Of a DNA stretch of 60,000 nucleotides, positions 11,550 to 23,639 are shown in pieces. The DNA comes from Symbiodinium natans (Eukaryota > Sar > Dinophyceae > Suessiales > Symbiodiniaceae): contig CAJNDS010002647.1 in assembly GCA_905221605.1 (NCBI GenBank), forward strand, positions 1 through 60,000, written 5' to 3'. The notes beneath the pieces were generated by a model. The model was not told the DNA's origin. It did no database searches and was given only the letters and a program-made list of their open reading frames with translations. The position numbers and the translations under genes are program-made. Position 1 is the first letter of the stretch. Every line of letters starts with the position of its first letter.

Positions 11550-14500
11550 GAGTATCTCCTTAGAAGGTCAGGATTCAGGAGCCGCAGAAACGCCTCCGAA
11601 CATGCCTCAACTCCAGTTGACACACTTGGCCTCATCAATGTGCTTCTTCAGCTTTTCTTGTCGTTCCTGATTGGCCTGTCAGCGGCTAAGTTTGTCAGGC
11701 GCGTTCATCACACATTACACATGTGAAGGACCAATGTGATTTCGTCCTGCTCTTGTCACAGGGACAAGTTTTTCGCTACTGTTTGGATTACCGTCCCACT
11801 TTCTGCATGGTTTTGCCATGGTCAGCTATTCGGGGGGTTTGGGGGAGGGTCGTCTGTCGACCGAAAACCTTTAGAGGGAGGGTGTCCAAAACCTTGCGCC
11901 CTGAACCCTCACCTCTGTGTGCTGTTTCTCTGCCGTGTTTCCTCCGGAAGAGCACCGCGCAATCCCGAATTCTGAAGCTTAAACCTCCCTTGCAAATCCC
12001 TGCACAAAGTCGGGCGAAGCCCGAAGCCTCCACACCCCGAGGCCCAGAATGCGGGTCCAATCCAAAACTCCGACATACAGCCCGAAAACATAAAATTCCA
12101 CCCGGCGCTCAACACCGTGCTGTTTTGCCCCGAAAGCCCAAAGGTGCTGTAAATACCATACTCATCGTGGCCTCGTGCGTCAAATTCCGCTTCAGGAACA
12201 AATACGTCAAACCCCAGAAAAAATGCAGGACAATAAACTAAGCAGTGGGATGGTTTCGCTATGGTTGTTTCTTGCCCAGAAAGGCCCGATGAGAAGCTTA
12301 CCCGCGCGCGCACACACACACACACACGCACACACACGAACGCCCATTGACACCTGCCTGTGAGAAGACTTCGATCAGGTTAGTCACATCCTGGTGGTGT
12401 CGTGCCACGTTGGCCTTCACCTGGTTCGCCGCAGTTATGCCGGGGGATGGGCACAGTTGGCCTGCATCGCACCTCGCACAGATCCCGTTTGAGAGATGTC
12501 GAAGACTCTTCAAGCGATTTCTGTGCCGCTGTAACGGCACCCATGGTTACACCTGCAAGCCATGCAGAGCTTGCCATGCCGCATGCAAGCATACATGAAA
12601 CATGAGTTAAACATTATGTAACGTTTGGGCTGCGATGTGTGCATGCAAGACTGGGGCAGTTTTGCATACAGGGCTTGCCAGCTTGCTAGATCGGTGCGAC
12701 ACCAGTGCTGAGCTGCACAGTCCACCCCAGATCAGACTGTCTGCGTGACGAACGTAGGAAACACATCGCGGCCCAGCTGCTCTGGGCAATTTGCTCATCG
12801 CGTACACTGCGCACCTGTACGGGTGGGCGCAGAGTAATTTACATGCATATATATAGAGAGATACTGCATATATTTGTAAACGAGTACTTGAAGCAGCATG
12901 CCAGGACTCTCTCAAGCACGGCAGCATATGCAGAAACTCCTTCCACAGGTGACTATAAGGTATCTGCTCACATGATGGCAGCACTTCTCAGTAGATTACC
13001 GAATGCCCCGGGTTGGAATCTCAGCACGCGAAAACCTCGTCACAACCTAATTGAAAAGGTGCTACATGCCACTCAGATCATGCGCTTCAAGTGGGCCTGT
13101 TTCTCAAGGTCTTGCACATGTTCGGCGAAGGGCTTCAGAATGCTCATCAAGTGCTCATGCACAAACCTTGGCAGGCGGTGTCCATGAATGTAAGAGCCCA
13201 CCTTTCGCCATCATACGACCACGTAAGACCCAAAGTCACCCGGAATTAGGAAACGATCCAGACTGAAGTTTATCAGCTGCGTACATTATTTGCTTCAAAT
13301 GGGAACAGTTTTTGGATCCCAGGCTCCATTTTGGAACCATGTGGAATTCTTTTGATGAGATTCCATGGTGTTTGATCTCACATGATTTACTAAGTAAATC
13401 ATGCTGCATGCTGTGATGTTTTTGCCTAATACGCTGTTTATTCTGTGTCTTTGAAGAACTCGTTTGAGTGTGAGCTGAAGCAGTTAGTAGGAACTGTCGT
13501 TCTGAAGCACAGTCGTAAACACTAGTGAATTTGCTTAATGTTTTTGCGCAGATCGCAGAAAAGAAGACCGCCTGCGTGCCTGAGGTAGGGGTTTAAGCCT
13601 TGCGCCTTCGAGGGAAAAGGTGCCAGGGACCTTACATGTTTCAAGCAATGTCAATTTGAGAACCGACTTTCACTGCAAAGCACACACTTCACAAACCGAG
13701 CCTTATGTGTTTCAAATTGTTACAATCCAACGAGGCAGCAGGAGGGAGCAGGACAGGGACAGGGCGAGTGACAATCATGTCGCTTACAATGCAATGCGGC
13801 TTTTTCAACCACGTGACTTTGCCTGTTGAGTTGTCGTGCGAGAAGCGCTGACTGTTTCCAAAAGATGCTTGAGCTCTAGCTTCGGACTTGTTGCCTTTAA
13901 CAAATTCAAATCCTCACCCCACTCCCAACGGCTCCAGCAAAGAACATGCGCCTTGGTGCCTGCTGCGTGACCTGGCCACTCCCCTAGCGCGTTCGGGAGA
14001 TGCCAGGATTGTGAATTAGCATTTTTGCTTCCTGGGATGCTTTTTCGGTTTGTCGACGTATGTTTGCCCATTTGGCCATGTTACCCAGAGTCCGCCTTTG
14101 AGCCCCGTCGTTTGGTGGTTGGCTCCGCGTCGGTGGAACGGGGCTCGGAGGCTCGGAGGCGGCCACATGCACAAACCGGGCTCGGGTCCCACAGACCGGG
14201 CAGAGTTTGCTGAGGACGTCGCCGATACTTGGGTTGGTGAACGGTGAAGTACGTCTGGTTAAGCCGATTTTGCTGTTTTGGATCTGTTTTGGCGGAGCCT
14301 AGACGAAACTTGGTTATACGGGCCAGCCCTAGTCAAGGATTCTCGCTAAGAGAGCCAAAGAGGACCTAAACCCTAAGCTGCATAAAGGGGCGACAAACAC
14401 GACACATTGGTAGCATACTCAAGTTAGGGCAGCGAGAAGCTTATGTTCCCAAAAACACCACATCCAAATAAACCAATTAGACGAGACAGATATGTTGGAT

Positions 14501-15400
14501 CCGGAGCTTCTTGAGCCGGCCTCGCCGCTGAGGAGACAACAGGCCAACAAGTCTGTAACGAGCCAAGCCCAAGCAAGCCAGTGCAACAGGTTCAACACGG
14601 AGCTCATTCACAGTACTTCGTTTGCATGTGCAACTGCAACAAGTGACCGGGTGAGTCCGGGCTGAGGTAACTCTGTACATGCATGGGTGCTGATGGAGAA
14701 GTCGGCTGCAGTGGGCGTGTGACGAGATTTGGCGAGCGGAGTGCAAGGGTGGTGAGGATCATGGAGACGGGCGGCAACATTTTGCTGGAATGCGCCTGCT
14801 GTGGGGTGCCTGGCCCGCACCCAAAGCACTCCCGAAATTTGGGCCGAGGCGGCGCAGTGGCGATGAGTGGCGGGATGCCGGCACCCTCAAGCCGTGCACC
14901 GCACTCGCCCTAGTAAGAGTACACGGCCATGCTTTAAGCAGCGCTACACACCGCACGGTCCAGTCACAGGCAAAGTTTGAATCTTGTAAGCTGAGTGCTG
15001 TGCCATTTCCCCAAACAACAAGAGACCCGACTGGTAACTGACTAACCGCTAGCCAGGTCTTGAGGTGTTCACTTGCCGAAGTTTCGGATGGCCCGAAAAA
15101 AACTCCCGGCTCCAAATGATCTGAACAAGTAGGGAGCGGGTTCAAAATTATGGAATGAAAGATGAGTTCACACAAACAAAATAGGCGATCATACGGATTA
15201 CAATCAAAGTAGGGTCCGTCTGCAATCATGCCAGAGGGCCAGAGCCGTGTTCAATTGAGTTTGTTATTTGGAAAGCCAGAATTCGTGCGGACAGCATCGA
15301 GAAGTCATGCGACCAAGTTGCGCATGCATGGGGTTCTGATCCTCGCCAGAGGCAAGAGTTATAGGCTTCTAGGTTTGAATACGACACAGCAACCAACACA
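11550..15400. other. Spacer with no supported gene
   Basis: Holds a CA repeat at 12301-12340 and the small hairpin at 13381-13403. Open frames are short and lack family motifs on either strand. Confidence 0.4.
13381..13403. repeat. Small hairpin CATGATTTAC-TAA-GTAAATCATG
   Basis: Perfect 10-bp arms with a 3-base loop in an AT-richer spacer. Too small to call a terminator; dinoflagellate genes do not use such signals. Confidence 0.85.
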
Positions 15401-15407
15401 GCACATA

Positions 15408-15710
15408 TCATGTTGCGGGCATCTGCGCGCTCATGCTCCTGACTTCCAGCGTTCTGGAAGGTGCTGTTCTGCAAGTCCTGTTCAAGGTGTCTCTGGCCAT
15501 TGCTACATTTGTCAGCGCAACATCTTGCATGAGAGAAGTCTGAGTTTCAGGGGTTGTCACCCTGAGCGGCTCCCTTTCAACCGTCGACTGGTACGTTGCA
15601 ACACGAGCGTCAAGAGAAGCTTCCAGTGCTTTCGCTCCACACAGCTTGGCGACATGAGCCCTTCGATCCTCCGTTCGGAGCGTCCAATCCTGATTCGCCA
15701 AAGAAGTCAT
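15408..15710 (-). CDS. Possible helical exon
   Basis: An open frame of 100 codons reads 'LRTEDRRAHVAKLCGAKALE', 'ASLDARVATYQSTVE' and 'LTNVAMARDTLNR'. Composition (A, E, R, L, T) and lack of repeats are protein-like, and helix is likely. ATG at 15710 is the first Met, but an AG lies just upstream, so the start may be an exon edge. No family is recognised. It could be an upstream exon of the coiled-coil gene. Confidence 0.38.
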   Translation of the reverse strand: MTSLANQDWTLRTEDRRAHVAKLCGAKALEASLDARVATYQSTVEREPLRVTTPETQTSLMQDVALTNVAMARDTLNRTCRTAPSRTLEVRSMSAQMPAT

Positions 15711-15779
15711 CTTTGGGTCTTCAGTCTTCAGGCCTGAAGTTCACAAATTGGATTGGCTGCTGCTCGCTCAAAGTCCCAT

Positions 15780-18140
15780 GACTCTCGCAATGAAGCACCG
15801 TGAAGAAACATGAAAAAACACTACGCTTAAGCCCTCTGGAGATGCCGACGCACTCGGTCTGCGAGGCTGCCAACTTTACAGATGGTACACGATCTGAATA
15901 TGAAGTTGTCTTTGAATGATGCGTCTTCTGCTAGTTGCGGCTCACTCCAATGGTTTCTCAGTCCTGTGATGATTCCGCTTGGATGCTAGAACCTTGAAGA
16001 AACTCATGCTGCAGCATGCAATTCAGGCTATGCACCACGGGGTATGTGCAAGCATCAGAACTCATCATACGGGGCACAAGCCATTCATGATTCGGTCCTT
16101 CATCCTGCAACTTGGATCCTTTTCACGACCAGCGCCAACGCAGTTCAAGTTGGGTGCCGAGTTGTTCTCAAGCATGCCACCTGCACAATTGAGCAACCTG
16201 CATCGTGCTAAACCCTCAACCCTGGTCTTCGATTCCAGGATTTGCGTTTACGTTCTGCTTTCAGGTTATCAGGGGTCATGTAGCATTCATGACTCACCAG
16301 CCGTGCCTTGAACTCAGGAGCTTTTCGTGTTGCTCGCCTGGCTGTGAGGACGTGAGAAACGTGAGAAGGCTTCAAGAAGCATCCACGCATGACGCATGGA
16401 CCATGAAGGCATGCAGCGCAAGAGCCTGCGCAAGTCTCCTTTCGGACCCCATCAACAAAGACTTTCTGATCTCAAAGTCTTAAAGTCTTGAGACCTAGCA
16501 GTCGCAGCAGTCCCTATCCCCGACACTCCCCGCAAGACATATCGAGGACCATATTGGCTGTCCCTGGGACGGGCAGATTTTCCGGTACCCTTGCTAGGAC
16601 CTCCCTGGCCTGAGTCCAACACTGTTCACAGGATCCCTACGACTAGGGACTGAACTGACGAAATCTCATGACAGCCTTCCCCTGCATCTTTGGCAGGACG
16701 CTTGCTTCGTATTTACCACTCTATAGAGGGTGCCCGAACCTTTCGGCTGCCCCTGTAGGACTTCAAAACGACTTTTATCGGACTAGATCTGGGACCGGGA
16801 AATCGACTCTCTTGAGCAGTTCGACGCATGGGCATCCAGCTTCCGACCAAAGCCCCAAAACTTTCCAAAACGAGGCACGGGCCTTCTCCTCAGGAGACCG
16901 GCGGCTTTCCGGTCGATTCGAACCTGCATGTGCCGGCAAGTGCTGAAAAGGGGAACCTTACGAACCTCGCGAACAAGAATAGCTCTCTCGTAACGTAGGA
17001 AACGGTCGGACTAATTTCATGATGCACTGAACCAGGTCGGGCTCACCACTTGGAGGAGTCGCATTTTTCTTCTTGTCACTTGGGCCTGGCAAGAAGTGGC
17101 ACAATCCAGCGAAGATATGGCGTCAGCTTGCAGCCACCGTTCTGGAGCGGGTGAAAACAGCTGACATACTGAAATCAAGCCGAAGGTGGTCAACGATGAC
17201 TAGACAAAGTTATCCCCCTGGCTGCTTTGTCAGGCCAACTCCAGATCCCTTGACGGTCGAAGTGGCGCCAACCAGCCGTCTAAAGTCTAAAAGCCCTGCC
17301 CACGTTCCCGCTCAAACTCCCAATCTCCAAGCTCACCTCCACGAGGCACCTCGGCCAGAGCTGGTTTTGCAGTTTGGTGACGATGCCGGGGTTAGAGAAG
17401 TTAGGGGCTTGGCAGGACATGCCAAGAGAAAGAGCGAGGGAACAACGTCTACGGGGCACACCTGGTGCAAGCAGGGACGCGATTGGCCAGAGTGTCCGAA
17501 TACAACAAGCTGAACCGTCATCCAACCCCAATTACGACATGATTGGCCAAACGAGGCACATCTTCAGTTTCCTCTTCAGGAGCAGAGGTCAGAAGCACAC
17601 TCTTCACCTTGGCAGCGCATTATTCCAAAGCTTAATCTATCAACGGACGACCATGGCAGAACAACGCCTTCCCGGGAAAAAGCAAGCAAACCAACTAGCT
17701 TGATTCGTGCCGGCTTCGTGCTGTCGAGGAAGTATTGACGCTCTTACGCAGGGAGCTGGGGTCTAGGCCGTGTGGACGAACGTGACCTCGGTTTCCGTCT
17801 GACGCAGTCAAGGCAAAACCCAAGCCAAAACAAGCGGCCGCCACTAGCGGCGAGTCGGAAACACTTAAATCTAGAACGGATATTAAGTTAATACTGCTAC
17901 TCGCGTAGCAGTATTGGCTTGAGGAACGGGGTTCAGGTTGATGACGCTTTACTCTTTGAGCCAAGACACAAAGTCGATCGGCGTGTCCGGAGCCTTAGGA
18001 AATCTTAGGAACATCCACACTTGAAGCTGCGGGTTCCATCATCGTCGGCATGTGCCTCAGCCCTGGGGAAGATCGAATAATTTCATTCTGGAAATTACCG
18101 TGCAGGTCGGGTCGGGACATAAAAGCTGCTTGTTTCTGGA
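15780..18140. other. Spacer with no supported gene
   Basis: A plus frame at 17073-17513 and a minus frame at 17531-17280 overlap and are both mildly protein-like ('NPGIVTKLQNQLW' on minus). Neither has a domain. The perfect hairpin at 17890-17915 lies here. Confidence 0.35.
17890..17915. repeat. Hairpin AATACTGCTAC-TCGC-GTAGCAGTATT
   Basis: Perfect 11-bp arms with a 4-base loop. No neighbouring gene explains it. Confidence 0.88.
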
Positions 18141-18145
18141 GCGCT

Positions 18146-18192
<47 letters not shown>

Positions 18193-18372
18193 GAGAGAGA
18201 GCGAGAGAGCGAGAGAGAGCGAGAGAGGGAGAGAGGGAGAGAGAGACAGAGACAGAGACGGAGAAAATAGAAGATGGAAAATAAAAGAAAAACAAAAAAA
18301 GAAAGGAGAGCGAGACACAGAAAAAGACCGAAACAGAAACACAGACAGAGAGCAAGAGAGCGAGGGGAGCGG
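18146..18372. repeat. Polypurine GA tract
   Basis: Begins with uninterrupted GA dinucleotides, then degenerates into GAGAGAGC and GACAGA units. It is the strand mirror of the pyrimidine tract at 7.0-7.2 kb. Confidence 0.94.
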
Positions 18373-18462
18373 GGAGACGGGAACGGGAGAGCGGAAGAAA
18401 CAAACACCTTGGAAACGAGGCCTCAAGTCCCTTTCCGGGTCAAGTGGGGAGCCTGGCTCAAA

Positions 18463-18780
18463 CCTTCCTATCTGCGGCGGTTAGGGTTGGAGGGCTTCGG
18501 GGGGTGGAGGGGGGGTGGTAGACCGGGGGAGGAGAGGATTACATAGCGGAATGGATAAAACACCTGACATGTAATCGCGAGGTCCGTGGCTCGAATCCCC
18601 CTCTCGTCTCATTCTACACAAACCTCCTAAACCTTTGTGAAGCCTCCCGAGCTCAAACCTTCCTATCTGCGGCGGGTAGGGCCTACATCTTCCCGTCCTG
18701 TCTGCCGGATAGGGCCCAAATCCTCCCAAGCTGAAAAACCTTCTTATCTGCGGCGAATAGGGCCCAAATCCTCCCCAGCT
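18463..18780 (+). repeat. Degenerate tandem family with CTATCTGCGGCGG core
   Basis: Four related segments at about 18465, 18657, 18700 and 18742 share ACCTTCCTATCTGCGGCGG-TAGGGCC, three of them followed by CAAATCCTCCCAGCT-type sequence. A tRNA-like block lies between copies 1 and 2. Copy divergence is high, so the family is old. Confidence 0.65.
18537..18608 (+). other. tRNA-like segment with A-box and B-box matches (SINE-head-like)
   Basis: TAGCGGAATGG at 18544 fits the RNA polymerase III A-box, and GGCTCGAATCC at 18588-18598 fits the B-box, at a tRNA-like spacing. The stretch 'GGAATGGATAA...CCTGAC' resembles an arginine-type tRNA. The acceptor, anticodon and T stems do not pair properly and no clear anticodon loop remains, so it is not a functional tRNA. 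A tRNA pseudogene or the head of a SINE, flanked by the repeat family, fits best. Confidence 0.45.
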
Positions 18781-18799
18781 AAAACGTGACATAGCTTCT

Positions 18800-20690
18800 G
18801 ATTCCACCATGTTGGGTTGACCTCGTGTGACCTCGCTCGAAAATGCCCAGGCAGCCCTGTGATCCCCCCAGACCACTTAGCGGCGCTTAGCAGATGAGGC
18901 ACTGTCTGCACAGACCGCATGTAGATCCGCAAGTCGTCGTCCGTGAGTGGGGAGTCAATGAGCTGCCGTAGATGAAACCTGCGAGCAGCAACTCAGACCT
19001 TGTCCTCTAAACCTTGCGTGCGCGGCACGGAGAAATCTGTTGTGAACAACGAGCACAGCGCCATGAACAGCGGTGCTCAGAAGGCTTGTTTTTGTATACT
19101 GCTGCTGCAAACCTTCCATTCCTTCAAACTCCTGCGTCTTCCTCCCAAGAGGACGAGTGAGGAGCCGACATGCAGTGCGCCAGGCCCATCTGAGGCACCG
19201 TTCCATCCATCCGAGGGCCCAAAGACATCCAGGTCCTGGCAGGAATGCCGAGTTGGCAGAGCGATTGCTTGAAGTTTGCACAGAGCACGAAGCTCTTCAA
19301 AAAAGCACACTGCAGGCAGCCCAGTGCAGGCAGAACTCGGGGTGCGCAAACTTTTGTGGACTCGCCTGCCTTATGCACTATGGTTCCTGAGATTGTCCTT
19401 GCAGGAGTCCTTGCCGCCTCCTCAGGCCGTACGCGGGCCTCGGGCCTTACAACCTTTACACGCAGACTCACAAGCCTTACAACGTTTAAAGAAGTCGTTC
19501 GAATTTCAAGGATCAACTCTCCGCGCCGGAGCAGGAAGTCCAAATCATACAACATTTATCCAAAAGGAGAAAGGCAAAAGGAACAGCACGGCTGCATGGT
19601 CGCGACGCTGCAGAGTTGCTTTCATCTCCACTGTACCCCAGCATGAAACAGTAACAAGCAGTTGGAAAGTGCAAGATATTGCAAGATGAAGATGATGAGC
19701 CGTACGTGAGCGCGATGACAAATCCACGCAGTTCTGGTGCATATGCCTGCAACATCCTGCAACACTTCAAGTCTCTGGGTTCCCAGCAGAAATAAGCTCC
19801 AAGCAGAGCTTTGAATTGTGAAACAACAACCACCACTCTGTTTCTGGCGGCCCTTCCAGGACAAGTGGCAAGTGATCCGGAATGATCCGGATTTTCTACA
19901 CGTCAGACTGGGTATGGCTAGCCTAGGAGTTCTGGGGTGATTCCAGCTGCTGGTAATCATCGTACCATTCTTGTGCATGCCGAAGTGTGGCCCTTTTGTT
20001 TCCTAAAACGAGAGAAAACCGATGGCAGCTCTCAACTTTCTACGCTTGCAGGTGTCCTAGGGGCCTCCAAAGGTCTAAAGGAGCACTCTCCGCGCTGACT
20101 GTGAGAGACAAGCTCCAAGCCAGCAGCCACCAGAGAGGCAAGGATAGGCAAATAGGCAAGGATGCTGTTCCAAAAACTGGCGGATTGCTATGACTGGGAT
20201 AGTTCTCAAAAACCAGCATGAACTCCTCTCTCCCCCTCTCTCTCTCTCTCTTTCTCTTCTTTGGATCCCTACTTTTCATAGTTCGAACTGCCGACTATGA
20301 CGGATCTGTTCATGCAGGTCTGTGAGAACTTTACCTCAAGTCAGTCTCCCTCACCCGTTGAAGCTAGAGGCGCAAGACCTCCCCGCTGGCAGCCAAGAAC
20401 TGCATCGCCTGGCTCAGGGCTCTCCGTGGCCCTGGGGATTAATAATTTCTGGGACCTGACTTCTGGCGTTGCGACTACCATGCTGTCTTGAAGAATGCCT
20501 TCTAGAACAACTGCACTTCTCCAGCATCCCTTGGCCTACTGCTGTTCCCTGGCCTGCGCGTTTGCCTGTATCTGATGCAGATTCGGGACGCTTCCTGATG
20601 CATCATATGAATCGTATGATACACACGACACACAGCCGCGTGGAATGTTTTGGACTTCTGAGCTTCTAAGCATACGCGAAGCCTTGCAGC
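18800..20690. other. Spacer with no supported gene
   Basis: A minus frame near 19060-19000 reads 'FMALCSLFTTDFSVPRTQG' and could be a membrane exon, but it is isolated. A CT tract lies at 20222-20258. Confidence 0.35.
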
Positions 20691-20699
20691 CGAGTGACC

Positions 20700-21073
20700 C
20701 CATGGTGTGTAGTCACTGTAGTCACTGTAGTCATAGTCGGGAGTCGTGACCGGATACGGGGCTGCGGTGGCTGGGTTGTAATCGGCATACCTGAATTGAC
20801 AGGTTCCGCTTCAAGATGCAACCCGGCTTCGCGACAGAGAGCAAATCTCAAATCGCGTGTTTGCGCATGTCGTCAAGTCTAGACATAATGAGATCGTCGA
20901 CCGGTGCCAAGGTACTTCATCTTGTTGGCTGGAGCACTCTCGCGGGTCTTTGGCAGGCCGAACTGGTTCACCAAGGAGGACAGTGACAACCTCAAAGCAA
21001 CGGGGAGACAAGCGATGGCTTTGCCCTTCATGGAATTTCGAATCAGGGTCGAGCCTTGCTTAATTATGTGCAC
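20700..21073 (-). CDS. Possible exons including a Tyr/Asp-rich tail
   Basis: A frame at about 20790-20700 reads 'YADYNPATAAPYPVTTPDYD' then 'YSDYSDYTPWG', coded partly by a GTAGTCACT repeat. It follows a good acceptor (CAATTCAG|G). Upstream at 20990-20890 is 'LVNQFGLPKTRESAPANKMK'. Tyr-rich tails of this sort occur in RNA-binding proteins, but no RNA-binding domain is visible here, so the function is left open. Confidence 0.33.
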
Positions 21074-21383
21074 TGCTGCAGTGCCGCTTAGACCCCAGAA
21101 ATTTCTGTTTTGTTTTTTAGTAAAACTGCTTTGTTCCCAAAAGCCGAAGGGTTACCCCGGAGGCCGGAACAGAACGCCGGAACGCCGGAACGGAACGGAA
21201 CTTGATCATCTTTGTCTTGCCGGCAGTTGGGTTGCACAATGTTGCACAGCTTAGTTAGTTGCTATTCTAGGCGATTGGATGACGGGAGGCTCCAAGTCGG
21301 TATCTCCAGATGCCGTGGACGAGGCCTCCTTGCTGAATCCGTGCACCTCGTCCGCAACGCTTGCAACGCTTCCCCGAACAGTC

Positions 21384-21422
21384 GCAGTTGCAAGTTGCAA
21401 GTTGCAAGTTGCAAGTTGCAAT
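21384..21422. repeat. Heptamer repeat (GTTGCAA)n
   Basis: About five perfect GTTGCAA units. Confidence 0.92.
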
Positions 21423-21429
21423 CATGGTC

Positions 21430-23630
21430 CAAAGCAACAGGCTACATTGTCTACATCCTCGTTCAACGGGCCTCTGGATCTGGAATGTCTCCAATTGGGC
21501 GCAGCTCCTCTTCACCTGGGCAGATCTTAATACAGGGCGAGTTGCGTCGCAAAATTGCTAAAACCACAAACCAGCAGTGAACGCAGCAAACGATTGCAGG
21601 TCATCACACCGCCCATTAAACTACTCAAAGCTTCACACGTAACCTGTGTACATTTTGTATTGTTCTACTTGCTCCTCCGCTGAACCATACTGTGTCTTCC
21701 TGTCATTTGCACTCTATATCATCACACAACAGTTGCACTCACTTCGAGCAACAAAAACCCACTGTCCCTGAAACCTGAGCTTGGTGCCATGAGCATGAGT
21801 GCAACTGGCGCCATATGGACAGCGTTTCAACCTCGGAGTCTCGGACTCGTGCAGGGTAGAGCATTAGGCAAAGGCATTGTGGGGGGCGGCTGCTGCTCGG
21901 CTTGGCTTCAAGTCTGGGGCTGGCACAGGGTGTAGGAAGAGCACAGCCTCCCACTTTACAGACTCTGAGCTGCGCAAAAGAAAAACATGAAAACAAGATG
22001 CTCTGTGTGACATTGCTTGCGAAGCGCCCACGTGACAAGAACTCACCAAGGCCTTGTCTTGTAGAGATCAGGGCGTGGGCGTAGCTGTGCAATTCCGTGA
22101 GCGAAAGTGCAACGATTTCCACGGGTACACTTGCCTTCCTGGGCTCAAGAGCTGTGCAGGTCAAAGAGAGGCTTTGTTACGGCTGGAACATTTTGTAGCG
22201 GCTTACGCAATCAAACACACCTCACCGACGAGCGCATCTAAGCACAGCACTCATCATCACTCATTCCAGATGCTGCACTGGGGAAACATAGTCCCCCATT
22301 TAACTCTCAGGCATTCACTATCGTTGCAACCTCCAGCTTTCAAGCGTGACTTCAGATTAGAGCCTGACTTCGGAATGGTGACCAGAAAGGACGAACAGAA
22401 ATAGCTGTGGAAGCACGTGGGAACTTTGCCAAGTCAAAGCGTTCTCAAATCTTCCACGGCCCGGCCAAGCAACAACTGACGCCAGGATGCCACATCTCTA
22501 GTGAATTCTAGTGACGGGTTCTATCCGCCCCCCCCCCCCCCCAACCCACCCTTCCTAAGTCGATGATTGCTTTGAGGTGCTTTTTTTCTCTTGGAGACGC
22601 GAAGCCCCTTTACACTTTCCTAGCTTCCGAAGACTCCAAACCGCCAAGCCCAGGTTTAGAATCGCTTGGGATCGTTTCTGAAGTCGACCTTTCTTGGGGG
22701 GCTTCGGAGCTGAACGCCTAGTGCTTCTGCTTCTAGATTTGTCTAGATGACGTACCAGGAAAAGTGCTCGTTGTTGCGTGCTAAAATCAGAACGGTTCGA
22801 ATTCAGATCAACGGTTGCACGTATACTCTCCCAGTGGCTTGGTGCGGGGCCTCAATTCCTCCCACTGGGCGTTTGTGTGTGTCCCTCCCAGTGCCCGAGG
22901 CCTCGCCCTCCTGTCTGCATTGCGTGATGACTGCAAAGGTGATCTGTTTTCCTCATGCGATTGCTTCCAAGCCTTTGCCTTTCTCCCTGTTTTGAACTGC
23001 GCAAGCCGAAGCCGAACATGGTTATAATCTAACATCCACGTTCTAGGCGTCTTCGCCGTACCTTGGCCAGCCAATGCAGAGCCCCGTCGAGAAGAGAAGT
23101 GTGTCCAGTGAGCAGTTGTATTCCGAAAGAATCACAATCACAATAGTATATACAGCAAATATCCGCAAATTCTCACGAGTCAGGTCTAGAGCGGGATTCG
23201 TACGGCTGGTGGGGAGCGGCACGTTGGACCTGTTCGGGATTGTGTCAGAATATTGAGGAATTCATGACGAGGCTCGGCAAAGAAGGCACAGAGCTCCGTT
23301 TGCTTTACTGGCTGACGTTTCTCAGCGCGACGGGACCGCTTAGCGTTGAGACCTCACGTCGTGTAAGCAAGAGCTCCATGTTGCGTTGAACACAAGTGAG
23401 TTACTCACGGACTCTCTCAGAATCTCATAAGCTCCTCAAAAGGCTCTCTCAGAGTCCTGGCCTGGTTGGACCATGGTTCTCAAGGGTTGTAAGAAGCTTG
23501 GTCGAGTCGGACTTCGGAACTTCGAGCCGGTCAAAGCTGAGACACAGCTTGCATCTTGCCAGCACGCGGAACTGCATCAGCTACAATGGAAGTACTGCTG
23601 CACAATTATCAACGTGATGCTGCGAGGGTG
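21430..23630. other. Spacer downstream of the EF-hand gene
   Basis: Contains a run of 15 C at 22528-22542. A minus frame at about 23550-23490 ('FDRLEVPKSDSTKLLTTLE') may be a further, degenerate exon of the EF-hand gene. Nothing else is supported. Confidence 0.35.
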
Positions 23631-23639
23631 TGGTATGAT

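Noticed and set aside
18050-18484. Arg/Glu-rich frame resembling a charged nuclear protein
   Set aside because: Pure GA repeat translation in three frames.
18532-18608. Functional tRNA gene
   Set aside because: A-box and B-box are present, but acceptor, anticodon and T stems have several mismatches and no clear anticodon.
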